Shown here: positions 43,291 through 56,264 of the stretch, piece after piece
Numbering within the stretch: position 1 is the stretch's first letter
Layout: every line of letters begins with the position of its first letter
Translations under genes and position numbers: made by a program
DNA from: Motacilla alba alba
Lineage: Eukaryota; Chordata; Aves; Passeriformes; Motacillidae
Length of the DNA: 64,000 nt
Direction: 5' to 3'
NCBI RefSeq assembly: GCF_015832195.1
Contig: NC_052026.1
Location: 19,067,013-19,131,012, forward strand
Notes under the pieces: model-generated
What the model was told of the DNA's origin: nothing
Database searches by the model: none
What the model saw: the letters and a program-made list of their open reading frames with translations, nothing else

Positions 43291-45550
43291 AGCTCCAGGA
43301 GGCCGTCAGGGAAATGTTCTCCTGTGAGCAAAGCACGTTGAGATGGAGAAATCCTTTGTATTTCAGTTTCTCCAGCTTCAGGACATTCTTGGGAATTTGG
43401 CAGTGGAGAAAATACTTCCACTCTTAATCCCATGGTTTTGCTGAGAACATGTCCAAGCACATTTGGGGACACCTCCTCTACCATGAGTTGCCTGCACAGC
43501 CCAGGATTGTTTTTTGGGATGCACCATCTCCAGAGAGCTCGGGGCTGTTTTTTTGGGATGCACCATCTCCAGAGCAGAGCCTGCAGTGGGTGCTGCAGAG
43601 ACTGGCCACAGTCCTCAGCACTGTTTGCCCTCAGAAAGCAGATACAAATCCACTTAAAGATAACCTTAAATGCTGTACGGACATCCAGTTATCTCAGAGC
43701 CAGCACTCAGTTCCCAGCACAAACCCTTCCTCACAGGGCTGAGAACATCTTAGAGACGTTTCCCTTAGATGGGGAAGGAAATGCTGGGGCCAGATGAAAT
43801 CAGCAGTGAGACACAGCCAGGCTGGGGCAGGGCAGGGCTGAGTGTCCTGCTGGCTTTTGTTGCAATCCAGGAAAAAAATGCCCTCATCCAGGTGTTCTCC
43901 AACACCAGTTTTCCTCTGTCACTTGCTGAAGGAGCCTTAGGAACCTGGGCTCAGTGGCTCACCTGTGTTCAGGGGGAGGGATCTTGTGGCAGGGAGGATG
44001 AGGAGGATTCCCTATATATTATCAGAAGAAGGTTTAATTTAAACATCACAGAAAAATCCCTGAGTTCCAGCACAGTGACACATGAGAAGAGACTGGTTGT
44101 GGCATTTTCAGAGCTGTGTCTAAGCCCCTGTCAAAGAGGGTTGGAGGGAATCGAGCTGTTCTGCGGAAAGGGTGGATCTGGATCATTTCTCCCTGTCCTG
44201 CCATGCCCAGCTGAGAAGGTAAAGGACAGGGCCTGACCCTCACGGTTTGATTTTTACCTCCCTCAGCCCTGACAACAGTGCCACTGATGGCATTAATTCT
44301 GGTTTATCTCCACAGAAACCCACTGACCCTGGCCTGAGGGGTGAGCAGGTTTTCCCACAACTGGTTGGCATTGCTTTTCCTTGTGGTGCTGTGACAGCCT
44401 TTGGGATCAGATGGATTTCCTGCCCTACCTGCTGCTGTCAAGGCACTTGACGAGGCTTTACCAGTCAGAGCAAGGCTGGGGAGGATTTGGTGAGTTCTGC
44501 TCCAGTTCAGTCTGGTTCCCTGAGCTCCTCAGTAGAGATAACTCCTTACATCTCTTATCTTGTTCAGCATTTACCCTCAGGAAACGATGACCCTGGCAAG
44601 ATTCCTTGTGGTTTTGCAAAAGGAAAGAAAATATTTGTTCATTCTCAGCAGCTTAAAAAGGTACAAGTGGGTGTGTTAACCACTCTCTGAGCAGGAATGT
44701 TCTCCTAAAGCAGTGACCTGCAGGAGGAGGAGCTGCTGTGGTGGGGTCAGTGCAGGAGACATGGGAGAGCTCTTCCCCATGGTTAAAATTATGTTGAATT
44801 TCCTTTCTCACTCTTCCCTGTGAACCCCCAAAATCTCAGCAGAACCTCTAGGGATGGGTGGCAATTTAGGGACCATGAAATGTAAATTAAAGTTTGCTTT
44901 TCCTTCCAGCAGGACATGGAGTGTCATCTACAGAGCCCCCCACCTCCTCCCAACACTGCTCCTGCATGACTGCCCACAGGGATTCAAACTGCAGCAATTT
45001 AGATTTTAAAAGATGACATCACATCCACTGCTGAACACGTCTCGGGGTGTTTTTACAGACATGACGTAACAGGTGATTGTCCCATATCTCTCTATCACTG
45101 ACTCAGTTTTTGAAGAAAAGATCTAATTTTAACCCGCAGCCTCAGAAAAGTGTTTCCATCCTGTCTCTCTGAAAATAACCACCTTGGTTTCCTGATCTGA
45201 GATGTCATTTCTGTTGCTAGGAAAGAAAGAGTGACACAGGAAGGCCAGCCCCAGGTGTCAGGGACACGTCACAGCTGGGGTTTTCTGTGCTGCCTGCACA
45301 GAAAGCTGGGGTTTCACGATGACCACATGAACATCAGCCTCACCCACCACACTCCATCCATCCCACTGATGAGGCAGGTGGGAATTAGATCCCATTGCAC
45401 AACCAATATTTACTCAGCTCCCTGCTGGGCAGCTCTGCCTGGCATTGCTTGGAGAGCAAACGGAGTTTCTATGGTGGTTCCTGGCACCCAGCACAGCTTC
45501 ACTCTTCCCACAGGGAGAACTGGCACATTCTGGGGAGAAGCAGCCCAGGA

Positions 45551-45590
45551 GGGATTGGGATTGGGATGGGGATTGGGATTGAGATGGTGG
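45551..45590 (+). repeat. GGGATT-type G-rich run
   Basis: Five GGG or GGGG runs are separated by 'att' or 'at' within about 40 bases. It fits the pattern for a G-quadruplex. Confidence 0.7.
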
Positions 45591-45689
45591 CTGAGTCCCT
45601 GGGGCTGGTGGGTGTCCATGAGGGGTTATTCCTCTCTTCCAGGCTGTCCCCACAGCAGCCAGCAGCAGTGATGGGTTATGCTCCCGTGG

Positions 45690-45910
45690 AAGAGTCCCAG
45701 AATATCCTGAGTTGGAGGGAATTCAGAAGGACCATTGAAATCCAGCCCCTGGATTTTATCTACAGTTTCCCTGAGAGTCCAGGGCAGGTTCCTGGAAGAG
45801 GAGACACAGGGAATGTGTTTGTGCCCACCAGCTGCCCACTCCCTTCTTTCATGGTGCTTTCATGGACAGGCACCTCCTGCTCACTTATGGCACTGGGGGG
45901 TGTCAGTCCA
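45690..45910 (-). mobile_element. CR1-like 3' fragment
   Basis: 'gaatatcctgagttggaggg', 'gaccattgaaatccagcccc' and 'gtgtttgtgcccaccagctg' look like a diverged reversed CR1 end. Confidence 0.55.
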
Positions 45911-47118
45911 TGAAAAAGGTTGGATATTTCAGGACACCATGAAATCAAGGAGCTGCACAGCCCACACAGGGCAGTGAATCCTTCCCTGTGGCACTGCTGC
46001 CATGGGACCTCCATTGGAGAATCTCCAGGAAGGTTTCATCTGGGAATTGGTGAATATCCCACAAACACACGAACCGGTGATGCTCTGAAGTGCAGAGCAG
46101 CTGTGAGGAGAGGCTGCAGCTCTGCCCAGGCACAGACTTGCCTGGAGAAGGGCTCAGCTGGAGGCAGGCATGGGCTGGTGCTGGGCTCATTCCTCCCAAA
46201 TCCCTCACCTTTATCCCCTGCAGCCCGAGGGCAGCGGGGTTGGAACAGGCTGCTGGATCTTTATTGGGGAGAGGCAGTGAGTCAGGCCCAGCCAGAGCTC
46301 TGCCTGCATCCTCACAAATCCCTTCAGCCCCAGGTGAAGTCATGGCAACTTCAGCCAGGTGCTGCAGGGAGTGTGGGCTGGCCTTGGAGCAGCCGTATCC
46401 AGAGCCTTCCACTTCCCAAGGTGCTGCATTCCGAAGGTTGTGGCCCCGTGCTTCCCATCACCCTTTGGGATTCTGCGTACAGGGATTTCTCCCTCCTGCC
46501 CATCACCAAACCACCAGCAGGGAATCTCCTCCTGACCTTCCTTTTCCTGTTTGCAGGATCAAATCTCTTTTTGGTTCCAGGCCAATTTTCCTCTTTGTCT
46601 CCAGTTCCATGTCTCTTCCCAAGCCCAGTTTCTGTCACACCTGGCTGGAGCCAAGCATCCCTGAGATCCATTTTGTCCTTGTTGTGTTCTCAGAGTCTCC
46701 CCCATGTCCATCGGGGGGTGGATCCCCATCCCAGCAGGATTTAGGGAATGAGGCTGGAGCAGATCAGCCCTCAGTGATCCTTGCAGGGTCAGGCCTGGCG
46801 CCCGCGAGGCTGTGGCACACAAAGCAGCGTGTGCAGCTCCACAGAAAAGCTGGAATTCATTTAATAAAGCCAAGGAAAATCAAACGAAAGCCTCCTTCCC
46901 TGCCTAATCCCCTGCATGCATCAACAGAGCTGCAGCATCCAAAGGCTCCAGGCTGGAGCCTTTTACCCAGTGGAGAGCAGGCTGCAACAGGCAGCTGGGG
47001 AAATCCAAGAATTGCCATAAATTCTGTTCCTGGGGGAATCTTCTCCTGCATCTCAACTTCCTATTCCTGAGACAGCTCTGCACTCAGCAGCCTTGTGGCT
47101 GGAAATCCCTTTCCTCTA

Positions 47119-47144
47119 AAAAAAAAAAAAAAAAAAAAAAAAGG
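47119..47144. repeat. poly(A) tract
   Basis: An uninterrupted A run of about 26 bases. It may mark a retroposed tail, but no source sequence is recognisable upstream. Confidence 0.8.
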
Positions 47145-47620
47145 AAGAAAAATCTGCAATATTTGGGGAAACAGGGCAGAGCCAACTGTTTCCTGCTGTT
47201 TTTTCTGATGCAACAGCCCTTGGCAAGGTCTTGCATCAGTCCCTGAGGATGCTGCAAGCCCATGGCCAGAATGAGGAGGGTGTCAAAGTGCTTTTCAGGC
47301 TGATTTTTCTGTGTGGAGGGCAGGGGAGAAATCCAGATGGTATTTGGCCCACACAGCAAGAAGCAAATCCCAGAGAGAATATTTTGCAGGATTTGTGGGT
47401 TTATCTTGTTTGCCTTGGGTACAGGAGCTTCTCTCAGATTTGGTTTCCTGAATAAGACAGACAAAAACCTGTTTAACCTTTGCTCAGCAGTGATAGCACC
47501 TGCTCAGAAATTCCATGGGGTACTAGGAAAAAGGCTAATTTTGCTGCAATTGCTATTAATTTTAATTAAATGTGGAAGATGAAGAGAGAATGGTTTGAGG
47601 CTTGCAGGATTTCTAACTAG

Positions 47621-47757
47621 GTAATACCAGGCTTCTGGTTTTTCTAGAAAATATTAGAGGTACCTGAAGAAAACAGACATAAACAAGGGACAAAAGGATT
47701 TTCCATCCCCAAATGTTCCTCCTCAAGAAAAAATTGTGACAGCAAGAGTAATTTTTG
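47621..47757 (+). repeat. Local duplicate C (137 bp, mate at 48330-48469)
   Basis: Both copies run from 'accaggcttctggtttttct' through 'aaatattagagg' and 'ccatccccaaatgttc' to 'agtaatttttg' with about 12% differences by eye, and lie about 700 bases apart in direct orientation. Confidence 0.9.
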
Positions 47758-48133
47758 ATTATTCAGAGGGTCTGGCATACACTGGGATTAATGTGGCTCT
47801 AAACGACTTTCTTCTGTGAGCTGGGATTTTTATTTTGAACACTTTATTTCCTCTGCCTGTGGAAGGGCTCCCCAGTTAACAGCCCAGAGCTCTCCATGCA
47901 GCTGCCTCCCCAGGAACGGGCTGTCCCGAGCTGATTGCTGCAGTAACGGCACGGCCTGAGCCATCATGTGAGAGCTTAAACTCTTTACATTGTGGGAGCC
48001 AGTGCCTCTTGGAAAGCCTCTTTCGGGCAACTTTGTCACTGTGGATTATGGGGCTTTTTTTTTTTCCCCCCCTAATGCAAACCCAGTGCTGGCACAGGGA
48101 TAAATCCCATTTAGCAGGAGCAAGGCTGTGCAC

Positions 48134-48155
48134 AGACAGACAGACAGACAGACAG
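48134..48155. repeat. (CAGA)n microsatellite, about 5 units
   Basis: 'cacagacagacagacagaca' followed by gacagg. Short and simple. Confidence 0.85.
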
Positions 48156-48329
48156 GAGACTACAGCCACCAGCAGCGAGCTCAGCCCTACAATTCCTGCA
48201 GTCCACCAGGAATTTCATTCACAGATCCAGCTGCCTCCAAACATGCAGGAAAAGCTGGGACAACCCCAAACCCTTCAGCTTCATCTTCCTCAGAAAGATT
48301 CCATGGGCTGCTGCCTTTAGAGGCACAAA

Positions 48330-48469
48330 GTAACACCAGGCTTCTGGTTTTTCTAGGAAATATTAGAGGCATCTGAAGAAAACAAACATAAACAAAGGGA
48401 AAAAGGATTTTTCCATCCCCAAATGTTCTTTCTCAAGAAATAATTCGCGACCAGTGAGAGTAATTTTTG
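48330..48469 (+). repeat. Local duplicate D (mate at 47621-47757)
   Basis: See the mate at 47621. Short indels distinguish the copies, so the duplication is not very recent. Confidence 0.9.
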
Positions 48470-50929
48470 CCCTGGTGCCTTTTGGGTGCTTTTGGAAGCC
48501 GGGGCCAGCGGGAATGTGCTTCCTGTGGTCCTCACAGGCTCCAGGAGTGTCTGGAGTATTCTCCACCACAGAGAGCTGAAATCCCAGTGACTGAGCAGGA
48601 GCTTCACCCCCACCCTGCTCCTGGCAGGGCACCACGGCCCCTCCAGACATTTGAATTGTCTTTTAGCTGAGCTGGTGGCTTTTTGCTCGGAGATCCAATG
48701 TGCAGCAGCTCCTTGCAGCACAAAGCTCCCGAATTCCTGAGGTGCCCAGACCTGATTTCTGCGAGGCTCCCGCCCTGCAGCTCCCTCTGCTTACACAAGT
48801 GAGGAGCTGCGTGAGCAGAGGGGCAGCCGCTGCTTCCCTGGGCAAGTCAGAGCAGAAATGACCTCACTGAGATCCAGAGCCAGGCTCCTGGAGATGTTGA
48901 CCAAACCAGCCGGGAAACGGCTCCAAAGTGAAGCACACCACACTCCTGGAGTATTGCAACATCCCCAGGGTCTGCTCAGGCTCAGGGCTCTGTGCCTTTC
49001 ATTCTGTCACTCGTTTTGGGATAATTCTGGGCTGCTCTGGAGGCTGCAGGATTTGTCACCTGATGCTGTGACAGTCCCTGGTGCTGGCATGATGCAGACA
49101 CGTGGGGTGGGAGCTGGCAGTGGGGATGGGTGAGCTTGAACCTCCAGCCCCAAGCATTCCATGATTCTGAGGGCAGGCAGCATGGCCAAATGCACCCCCG
49201 AGGTGGCTCTGTGACCTGTGGGTGTCCCTGTCACCCTGGGGGACACACACAGTGACAAGTGATGCCAACTCACGCAGAAAAACTGGGAGAGCGGGGTGGG
49301 ATCCTGGAGCTGGACACTGCAGTGCTCCTGCTCTGGCTGCAGAGGGAGGCAGGGAATCGCTTCCAAAAGGAGGTGTTGGAAAAAGCTCTTTATTTAAATA
49401 AAAAAGAATTATTTTCCCTACATAACGTGTCCATAATCCTGCCTGTTCCCATCTCTTGGGCACTGTCCTCACTCACTGCCTCCCCAGCTCCATCCCAGCT
49501 CTTTGCTGGCTGCCACAGCTCCAGGTGCTCACGTGGATAATCGGGTTCAGCTCCCCCAAATCCAGGAACAGGCTCTCCAAGGCTTGGATTGCACTGGCCT
49601 AAGGCAACAGGGACATTTTCCCAGCAAACCCTGCCTGCAAACTGGTTTTTCGATGGAGGGATCCAAATGTGGATTCATCTTTCCCATTGTGCAGCTTGGA
49701 TGAAGAGCAAGGGAATTTCCAGCATTTATTGTCCCAGCTGACTGAGACAGAGCTTTCAGGCTGTTCTGGGAAGATGAGCAAGAGCTTTCTCAGTGGGGGA
49801 AACTGAGGCACAGCCAGGAACAACGGTGGTTTCTGTGGATTTCCAGTCCCTCCTGCCCACCCTGCTGCTTCCTGCGCCATCCATTCCCAGCTGGGAGAAC
49901 TGCAGTCCAAGACAGGCAGGAAATTTGCATCTCCAGGAATTAAGCAGGGGGAAAAATCCTTATGGGGATCTCTGAAAAAAATCCCTGTTACATTTCAAGG
50001 CCTGGAATCAGGGAGTTGAATAGATCCTTTTGTTAAAGATCTTTAACACCCATCTTTCCAAAAATCCTGTGCTGCTGAGCTCTGCCACCTAAAAAATAAA
50101 TTAATTAAATTAAAAATAAATCTCCAGCAAAATCAGCTGGAGAGACACCTTCATTTCATGGCTTTGCAGGTTAAAATCAGCAACTCCTTTAAAAAATGGT
50201 AAAAACCCCTTGAGGCAGTTCCATTGCCTCAATATTAAAGGAACAATTTTGTTGCTGGGTGTTATTTTGCTGCTAGGAAGTTTGTCAACATCAATTCTCC
50301 TTGTCTCCAATTTCCCTCATACCTGGAGCTCGTTTGCACTGCATGAATTTATTTCCCTCCGAGGATCCCTTTATTAGTTCCAGCCACAATTCCCTGTCAG
50401 CTCCTTGTTTTGATTTATCTGTGCACCCTTGAAGCTGTTCCCGGCCCGTGTCGCACCCCACCCTTCAGTGGCTTCTTCCCAACCCAAACAGATTTAGGGC
50501 CTTTCATCTTCCACACAAATCTTCAAAGGAACAACAGTTTTATGGGTTTTGCAATTCCCTCCAGTCCTGGGACATTCCCACCTGCTGCTCCAAGGGCTCA
50601 CCCTTCCTTGGTGGCATTCCCTGTGTTCTCCACAGCCCTCCCACACAGGAGCTCCTGGCTTTGGGGAGAAAAACACCCTGGGTTTGGTCTGAGGGTGGGA
50701 AAATGTCAGCCTTGCTCCCTGTGTGTGTGTTCCAGAGGGATGTGCTCCCATGCCTGCCCTCTCCCACACCTCCAGCCCCCAGGACAAACCCAGCAGCCAC
50801 CAGAGCAGAGCTGGGGACATGTCTGGACAGTGCTGGGCCACACGTGTCCCCCATTCCAGGAGTCCTTCCCAGGAAAAGCCCTCCAGGAGCCTTCCTCTGC
50901 TACTGATGAGTCCACATCCATTCTCTGGA

Positions 50930-51045
50930 GGAGTTTCCAGCTGTGGCTTCTCCACCCCTGGGGGTGTTCAAGGGGCTTGGAGCAACCTGGGCTAGTGGGA
51001 ACAAGATGAGCTTTCAGGTCATTCCATGGTTCTGTGAGGGCACAG
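50930..51045 (+). mobile_element. CR1 LINE 3' tail
   Basis: 'gggggtgttcaaggggcttg', 'gagcaacctgggctagtggg' and 'caggtcattccatggttctg' are the sense 3' end of a short CR1 copy. Confidence 0.8.
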
Positions 51046-51081
51046 TGGCACCAGGGAAAGGTCAGCTGGGGGAGCCAGGAG

Positions 51082-51289
51082 CCACAGGGCCCAGTCTGGT
51101 GACCAGCAGTGGTGATCTGTGGGGAATGCATGGAGCAGGAGCGTGATCCCACCCCAGGTTTGCCCTGGACTCACAGAGTGTCCCTCCACAGGGCCCAGTC
51201 TGGTGACCAGCAGTGGTGATCTGTGGGGAATGCATGGAGCAGGAGCGTGATCCCACCCCAGGTTTGCCCCGGACTCACAGAGTGTCCCC
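51082..51289. repeat. 104-bp tandem duplication, 2 copies
   Basis: The block starting 'ccacagggcccagtctggtg' is repeated head to tail with only two or three differences, implying a recent duplication. Confidence 0.95.
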
Positions 51290-53424
51290 CAGATGAAGAA
51301 CCCTTTTGTCTGTGCTGTGGGAGTGCACAAAGCAAAGTGCTCTGAGCACATCCCCAGCCCCAGGGGCTGCAGACACTTCCTGCCTTTGTTGGGTGTCCAG
51401 GTCCTCTCCTGCTCCCAGCCAGAGCCCAGCCCTGGAGGGGTCACTGGTGGGGCTGGGCAGGGGCTGGAGCAGCAGCCCACAGATCCATGGGGATTGCCCA
51501 GATCCAGTGGGATTTCACTCCCTGGCTTTGGATTTCCTTGTTCTCCAGGCTCTGCCAGCCTGTCCATCCCCTTTTCCAGGCCCTGAAGCAGGAGATGATC
51601 CCTGGGTGAGCCCTGCAGACCTCCCTCTGTTATTAACTACTTCTTCCCTCTCTCCAGAACAAGAATTCCCTTTTCCAACCCCTATGGGAAGCTCAGTGAG
51701 TCCCTCCTCGTCACACCTGAACTGGCTGTGGAATTTGTGTGACACTTGCTCAGCCCATGTGGCACCACTCAAGTCCCACTTCACTGGGATTTCTCCACAG
51801 CTTTTCCTGCCCATTTCTTCTTCTGGGATGTGTTTGTGTCCCAGGGGAACAGCCCCAGCACCACCCACTCCTTTAGGAAGGAAAACCTTGGAGTTCTGCC
51901 CTTTGCAACCCCAAATCAAATCCTCCACCAGCCCCTGGGAGCCTGAGCATCCCTGCCCTTCTCCTTTCCCACTGAAACGCCTCTTCTCCAGCCTGGAATG
52001 GACAGGGAAAAGGAATTGGAGCACTTCTCCCATCAAAACGTGGTGCCTTCCTACTGCTGGGCATTCCTTTTGCTGCACAGAACTGTGGACACACCCTGGG
52101 AGTTGGGATATTCCTCCTCTGCTCCCTCCTCATGCCCAAAGCTCTCCCACTTCCCCATTCCCTTAGTTTTAACCTCAGGAAAATGATCTAGAATTTAAAA
52201 AGGAGGATGGAGATGGAGGCATGGATGCTCTCATTGGTCCTAAATCCAGCTGCAAGAGGAATAGTTGGAAACCCAGGTGGATGTGGGATAATCATGGAAA
52301 AAGAAAACTTTTTGAGGCAAAGACCAGCAACCAGAGTGTTGTAATTCAGCTTTCTTTGTTAAAAAAACAAAACAAAACAACCCAAAACATAGAACAACCC
52401 GAACATTGAACAGATTTGTTAAACCACAGACATAAAAGAATCAAGAAATACTACCAAAAAAAAAATTACATTGCAAGAGACATCTTGTTGTCCAAGGCCA
52501 TTGGATTCAGGAGCTGCTGGCTGCCCAGCCCTCAGTCAGTGGAATTGCTGTGCTGCCAGGAACACAAACGTTGGGAACACACAGCACTTACTGGAGAAGA
52601 ATTAAGACTAAAAGATATTTACCCCTTTCAAATAAATATAGTGTCATCTACAGATACATTTAAATTAGTAAAACAGGTTTTTTTAAAGCAACCAAATATA
52701 ACAAAATCATAAATCAGGTTCAGGTTTTCCTGTGTGTTAAGAGCTTTTTTTTTTTCCTGTGTTTAAAAAAAAAAAACAACAAAAATACAAAGCAAAGTGT
52801 CTCTGAAAAGTCAGATTCTCCACCAGGAGTGAAGGTCACCCTCCCTTTGTTCTGAGGGTGCGAGCAAGGTCTGGGAACCACTCAAGATCCTCCATCTCCA
52901 AGGATTTTGGTGGGACATGGACCTCCTCCCATCCTCTGAACAAACCAGGAGGCGTTTCCCTTGCCTGCTGTTGATCCCAGCACAGCCACAGCCCGGGATG
53001 AGGGAGAGCCCCTGTGCTGGGCTGAACAGCAGCCCTCGGGAAGAGCTCAGCTGGAGCTATAAAGTCTCTTTTAGGCAGTTTAGAAATTAATTCAGTGTTT
53101 AAAAAAATACTTTTTATTTTTACTCATTACCACTTCCACAGCTGGAGGAAGCAACACTCCTTCTCAGGCAAGGAATAACCCTCTGGATATGGGATCCTTT
53201 GGGATCACCGACCCCGAGCCACGTTTCCTACCACTGCATCATCAAACTGGGAGCTCTTGGTTGCACCAGCAGCATCCCACACACATTCCCAACCCAGTTC
53301 CAGTTCCAACTGGGGAGAACTCGAGCCCAGGCAAAGCCAGCACAATCCTGGATGTCACTCCTCAAGGAGACACCCGGGATGAGGAGCCCCTGGAGCTGCC
53401 CCCAGCACCGAGGTCTCCAGGATG

Positions 53425-53775
53425 TCCTGGTAGGGATGAGGGAGCAGATTCCTATTCCTGCAGGATGAGCAGATTCCCAGCCCTGCAGGGATGGAGGAGC
53501 AGATTCCTATTCCTGCAGGATGAGCAGATTCCTATTCCTGCAGGGATGAGGGAGCAGATTCCCATTCCTGCAGGATGAGCAGATTCCCAGCCCTGCAGGG
53601 TTGGAGGAGCAGATTCCCAGCTCTGCAGAGATGGAGGAGCAGATTCCTATTCCTGCAGGATGAGCTGATTCCCAGCCCTGCAGGGATGGAGGAGCAGATT
53701 CCCAGCCCTGCAGGGATGGAGGAGCAGATTCCCAGCGCTGCAGGGATGGAGGAGCAGATTCCCAGCTCTGCAGGA
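53425..53775. repeat. About 28-30-bp minisatellite
   Basis: Repeated units of the form 'ggatggaggagcagattccc' followed by 'agccctgcag' or 'tattcctgcag' run for about 350 bases, in at least eleven copies with two sub-types (ggatgagcagatt and ggatggaggagcagatt). Confidence 0.92.
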
Positions 53776-56264
53776 TCTCCCTGCTTGGCAGCCAGGCGTG
53801 GCTGGCTCTGGCTGAGGCACAGGCTGGGATTCAATCCCTGGGGTCACAGCCAGAACTCGGCACCAGCCCGGAGCCACCCTGCCCTGGGGCTGCCCTTTCC
53901 CAAGCTCCAGGAGCTGCTTTGTTCCAGCCCTTTCCCAATTTCATGTCAGAGTGGATGGAGGAAGAGCTGGCATCCCACGGGAGCAGCCCAAGTTGTGTAA
54001 GGATGTTTGGCAGTTTCCTCAAGGATTTGTTTTGTAATCTGATTTTCGATTAAAGCCTGAGAGCGCTGTGGCCTCGGCCGAAGGCACAGGTACCTTCCCA
54101 GACCGAGTGGAAACATTCCCTGGGATTCCCTGCAGCCAGAGCAGGACTCTGCCCCTGGGAATATCTCTCCAGGGTTGGGAAGTCACAGCTCCAGGAACAG
54201 CCCCACTGCTCCTGCCCGGACCCACCACGGAGCAGCCCTGGAGGAGCCCGATTTATTCCCTTGCCTGAGCCACCCACTGGGAGAGGACTTGGACAAGAAC
54301 AAAGCCACTTCCCAGGAGTTCCAATCCAGCTGAAGGGCCTTTAAAGTTTGTTCAACTGTGCCAGAGTCCCTTTGAACTCCGTGGCCACTGAGGGGGTCGT
54401 TCCAAACAAAAGCCTGTTTACCAGAACACAGTGTCTGAGATGGAAACCACTGCAAATTCTGCAGGAAGTTTAAAAAAAAAATCATTAAAAGTTCATCACG
54501 ATGACATAAATGCCCCTGGTTCTTGCAGGGCTGGTTCCCCTCCCAGCTGGAGGAAGGGTTCATTTAGAAACAGGAACCCGATGGGTATGGAAGTGCCTGG
54601 CCAGCAGCTCCTGCTCTGTTTAGCAATCCCTGCGGGATGCAATTCTGTGACCACCCCAAACAACTGCCAGCCTGGGAGCCTGAACTCAGAAACAGCTGCA
54701 GAGGAGCAGGATTGGAAGCTGGGGTTGGTTCAGGAGCACTTGGAGTCAGCTCAGGGATCACGGCACAGCCACGGCGCCGCCATCGGGCTCTGCGACCTTC
54801 AAGGTCTTTTCCCACCTGAATTCCATGGACAGAACAGCTCCAGCAGGACTTGCAGGGAGCTGCCAATGGAACAGATCCCTGTGGAACCCACTGTGGGTCA
54901 CTGTGGTTGCAGGATCATTGTGGGGAGGGAGATGAACCCTCCCTGCCTGACCACGGGCTCCAAAGAGCAAACACAGAAACAACAGGAAAAATCCCACCTC
55001 CAGTGCTGGCAGTGATGGGAAACTGGGAACTGTGTGGCTCCCCTGCCCTCCCTGACACACCTCACTCCACGTCTGAGGAAAACAAGCAGCAAGGCTGTCT
55101 CTCCCAGGGGTGAATTCTCCCTTTTCCACACCCAAACCCACCAGAACAGCACAAGCTGAAGGCAGATGTTGCTGATCCAAGGGAAGAGCTGCCACACCAG
55201 ACAGCAGAGGCTGGCAGCCATTTCCATGATTGCAGGAACTACTTGTTGTCTTTTCTTTCTAAAATTAAACTCAGTTTTACCCCATTCCTCATTATCTCCC
55301 AAACCTCCAGGAAAAACCAACCCAAGCTCTTCCAGCCGTGCCACCAAGCCCTGGTGGGGGGCAGCTATGGGGGAACAATAATGGCTCCAGGGTGAAAGAA
55401 ATCAGCTTTTTGGCAGATTGACTTTGAGATGTGAGCTGGGGCTGACCAAATTCAGCCTTTCTGTGGCTCTGTGCTGGTACCTGGTTCCATTTCTTCCTAA
55501 ACCTCTATTGCCAAGGAGATGCTGATGGGATGCCCACGGAGGTGGGATCAGTGCCAGAGCCTCAGGTTAGTACAAGAGCAAATCTTCAGCAGCAAGTGAG
55601 AAATCACGGAAATCCACAAAAAGCAAAGCAAGCCTGTTAAGGATTTAATTAAAATCCGTTGATTGCTTAAAAAATATGTTTTAGTGTGACAGCTCCTCTT
55701 TCAAAGCAGTGTGAGAGGGTCACCAGGAGGACACTGTGATGGTCATCACCTGATGGACAATGTGTCCAAGCCAGCCTTTGGGAGCTCTGGCCCCAATCCT
55801 GAGCTCTCTGTGCAGAGAGCTGACTCCTTGGTGCCAGCTGACTTTGGGCTGAGGGGGCTGAGATTCCAATGCCTTTGCTTTGCACCCCAAGGAATTCTGC
55901 TGGTGGCTTTTGGCACTGAGAGCCCCCACACTGAACCCAGGCCCTGCAGGAACTGCCCTGAGACCTCACAGCCAAAAAAACCTACAGGACAGACTGAGGT
56001 CCCCTCTCCACGGAGCAGGTCCAGTAGGAGCAGTGATTCCCATCACTGCTCAAAACCATCTCAGCCTTCAGCTGGAAGAAGCCAAAGCTCAAGTTCAGAT
56101 TTTGTGATTCATGACCTTATTTATACCAAAGCCTCTGCACAGGCATCAGATCTGAGACGCTCAACTCATTGCACTGGCCAGAAACCTTGGGGTCTGCCCT
56201 CTGGATATTCCCAAAGCAGCTGCAAATCCTCATGGATTAACTCAGCTCCCAGAGAGCTGGATTG

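Larger units (their letters stand above)
37530..52330. other. KLHDC4-SLC7A5 intergenic region
   Basis: About 14.8 kb with no exon that I can support on either strand. Open frames here (for example 45920-46744 and 46090-47070) are repetitive or lack any recognisable domain and splice context. The region contains CR1 tails, a (CTG)9 run with a 39-bp array, local duplications, A and T runs, and some AT-rich unique DNA (about 42060-42180, 47480-47600). Confidence 0.7.

Noticed and set aside
45920..46744. 274-codon open frame, overlapping the one above in another frame
   Set aside because: Two overlapping long frames in the same GC-rich stretch cannot both be coding and neither has homology that I recognise.
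46090..47070. 326-codon open frame in the intergenic region
   Set aside because: No recognisable domain, no tie to splice sites, composition like the surrounding GC-rich DNA.
51306..52166. 286-codon open frame just before the T-rich SLC7A5 downstream end
   Set aside because: No domain and no splice context; chance frame in Pro/Ser-rich composition.
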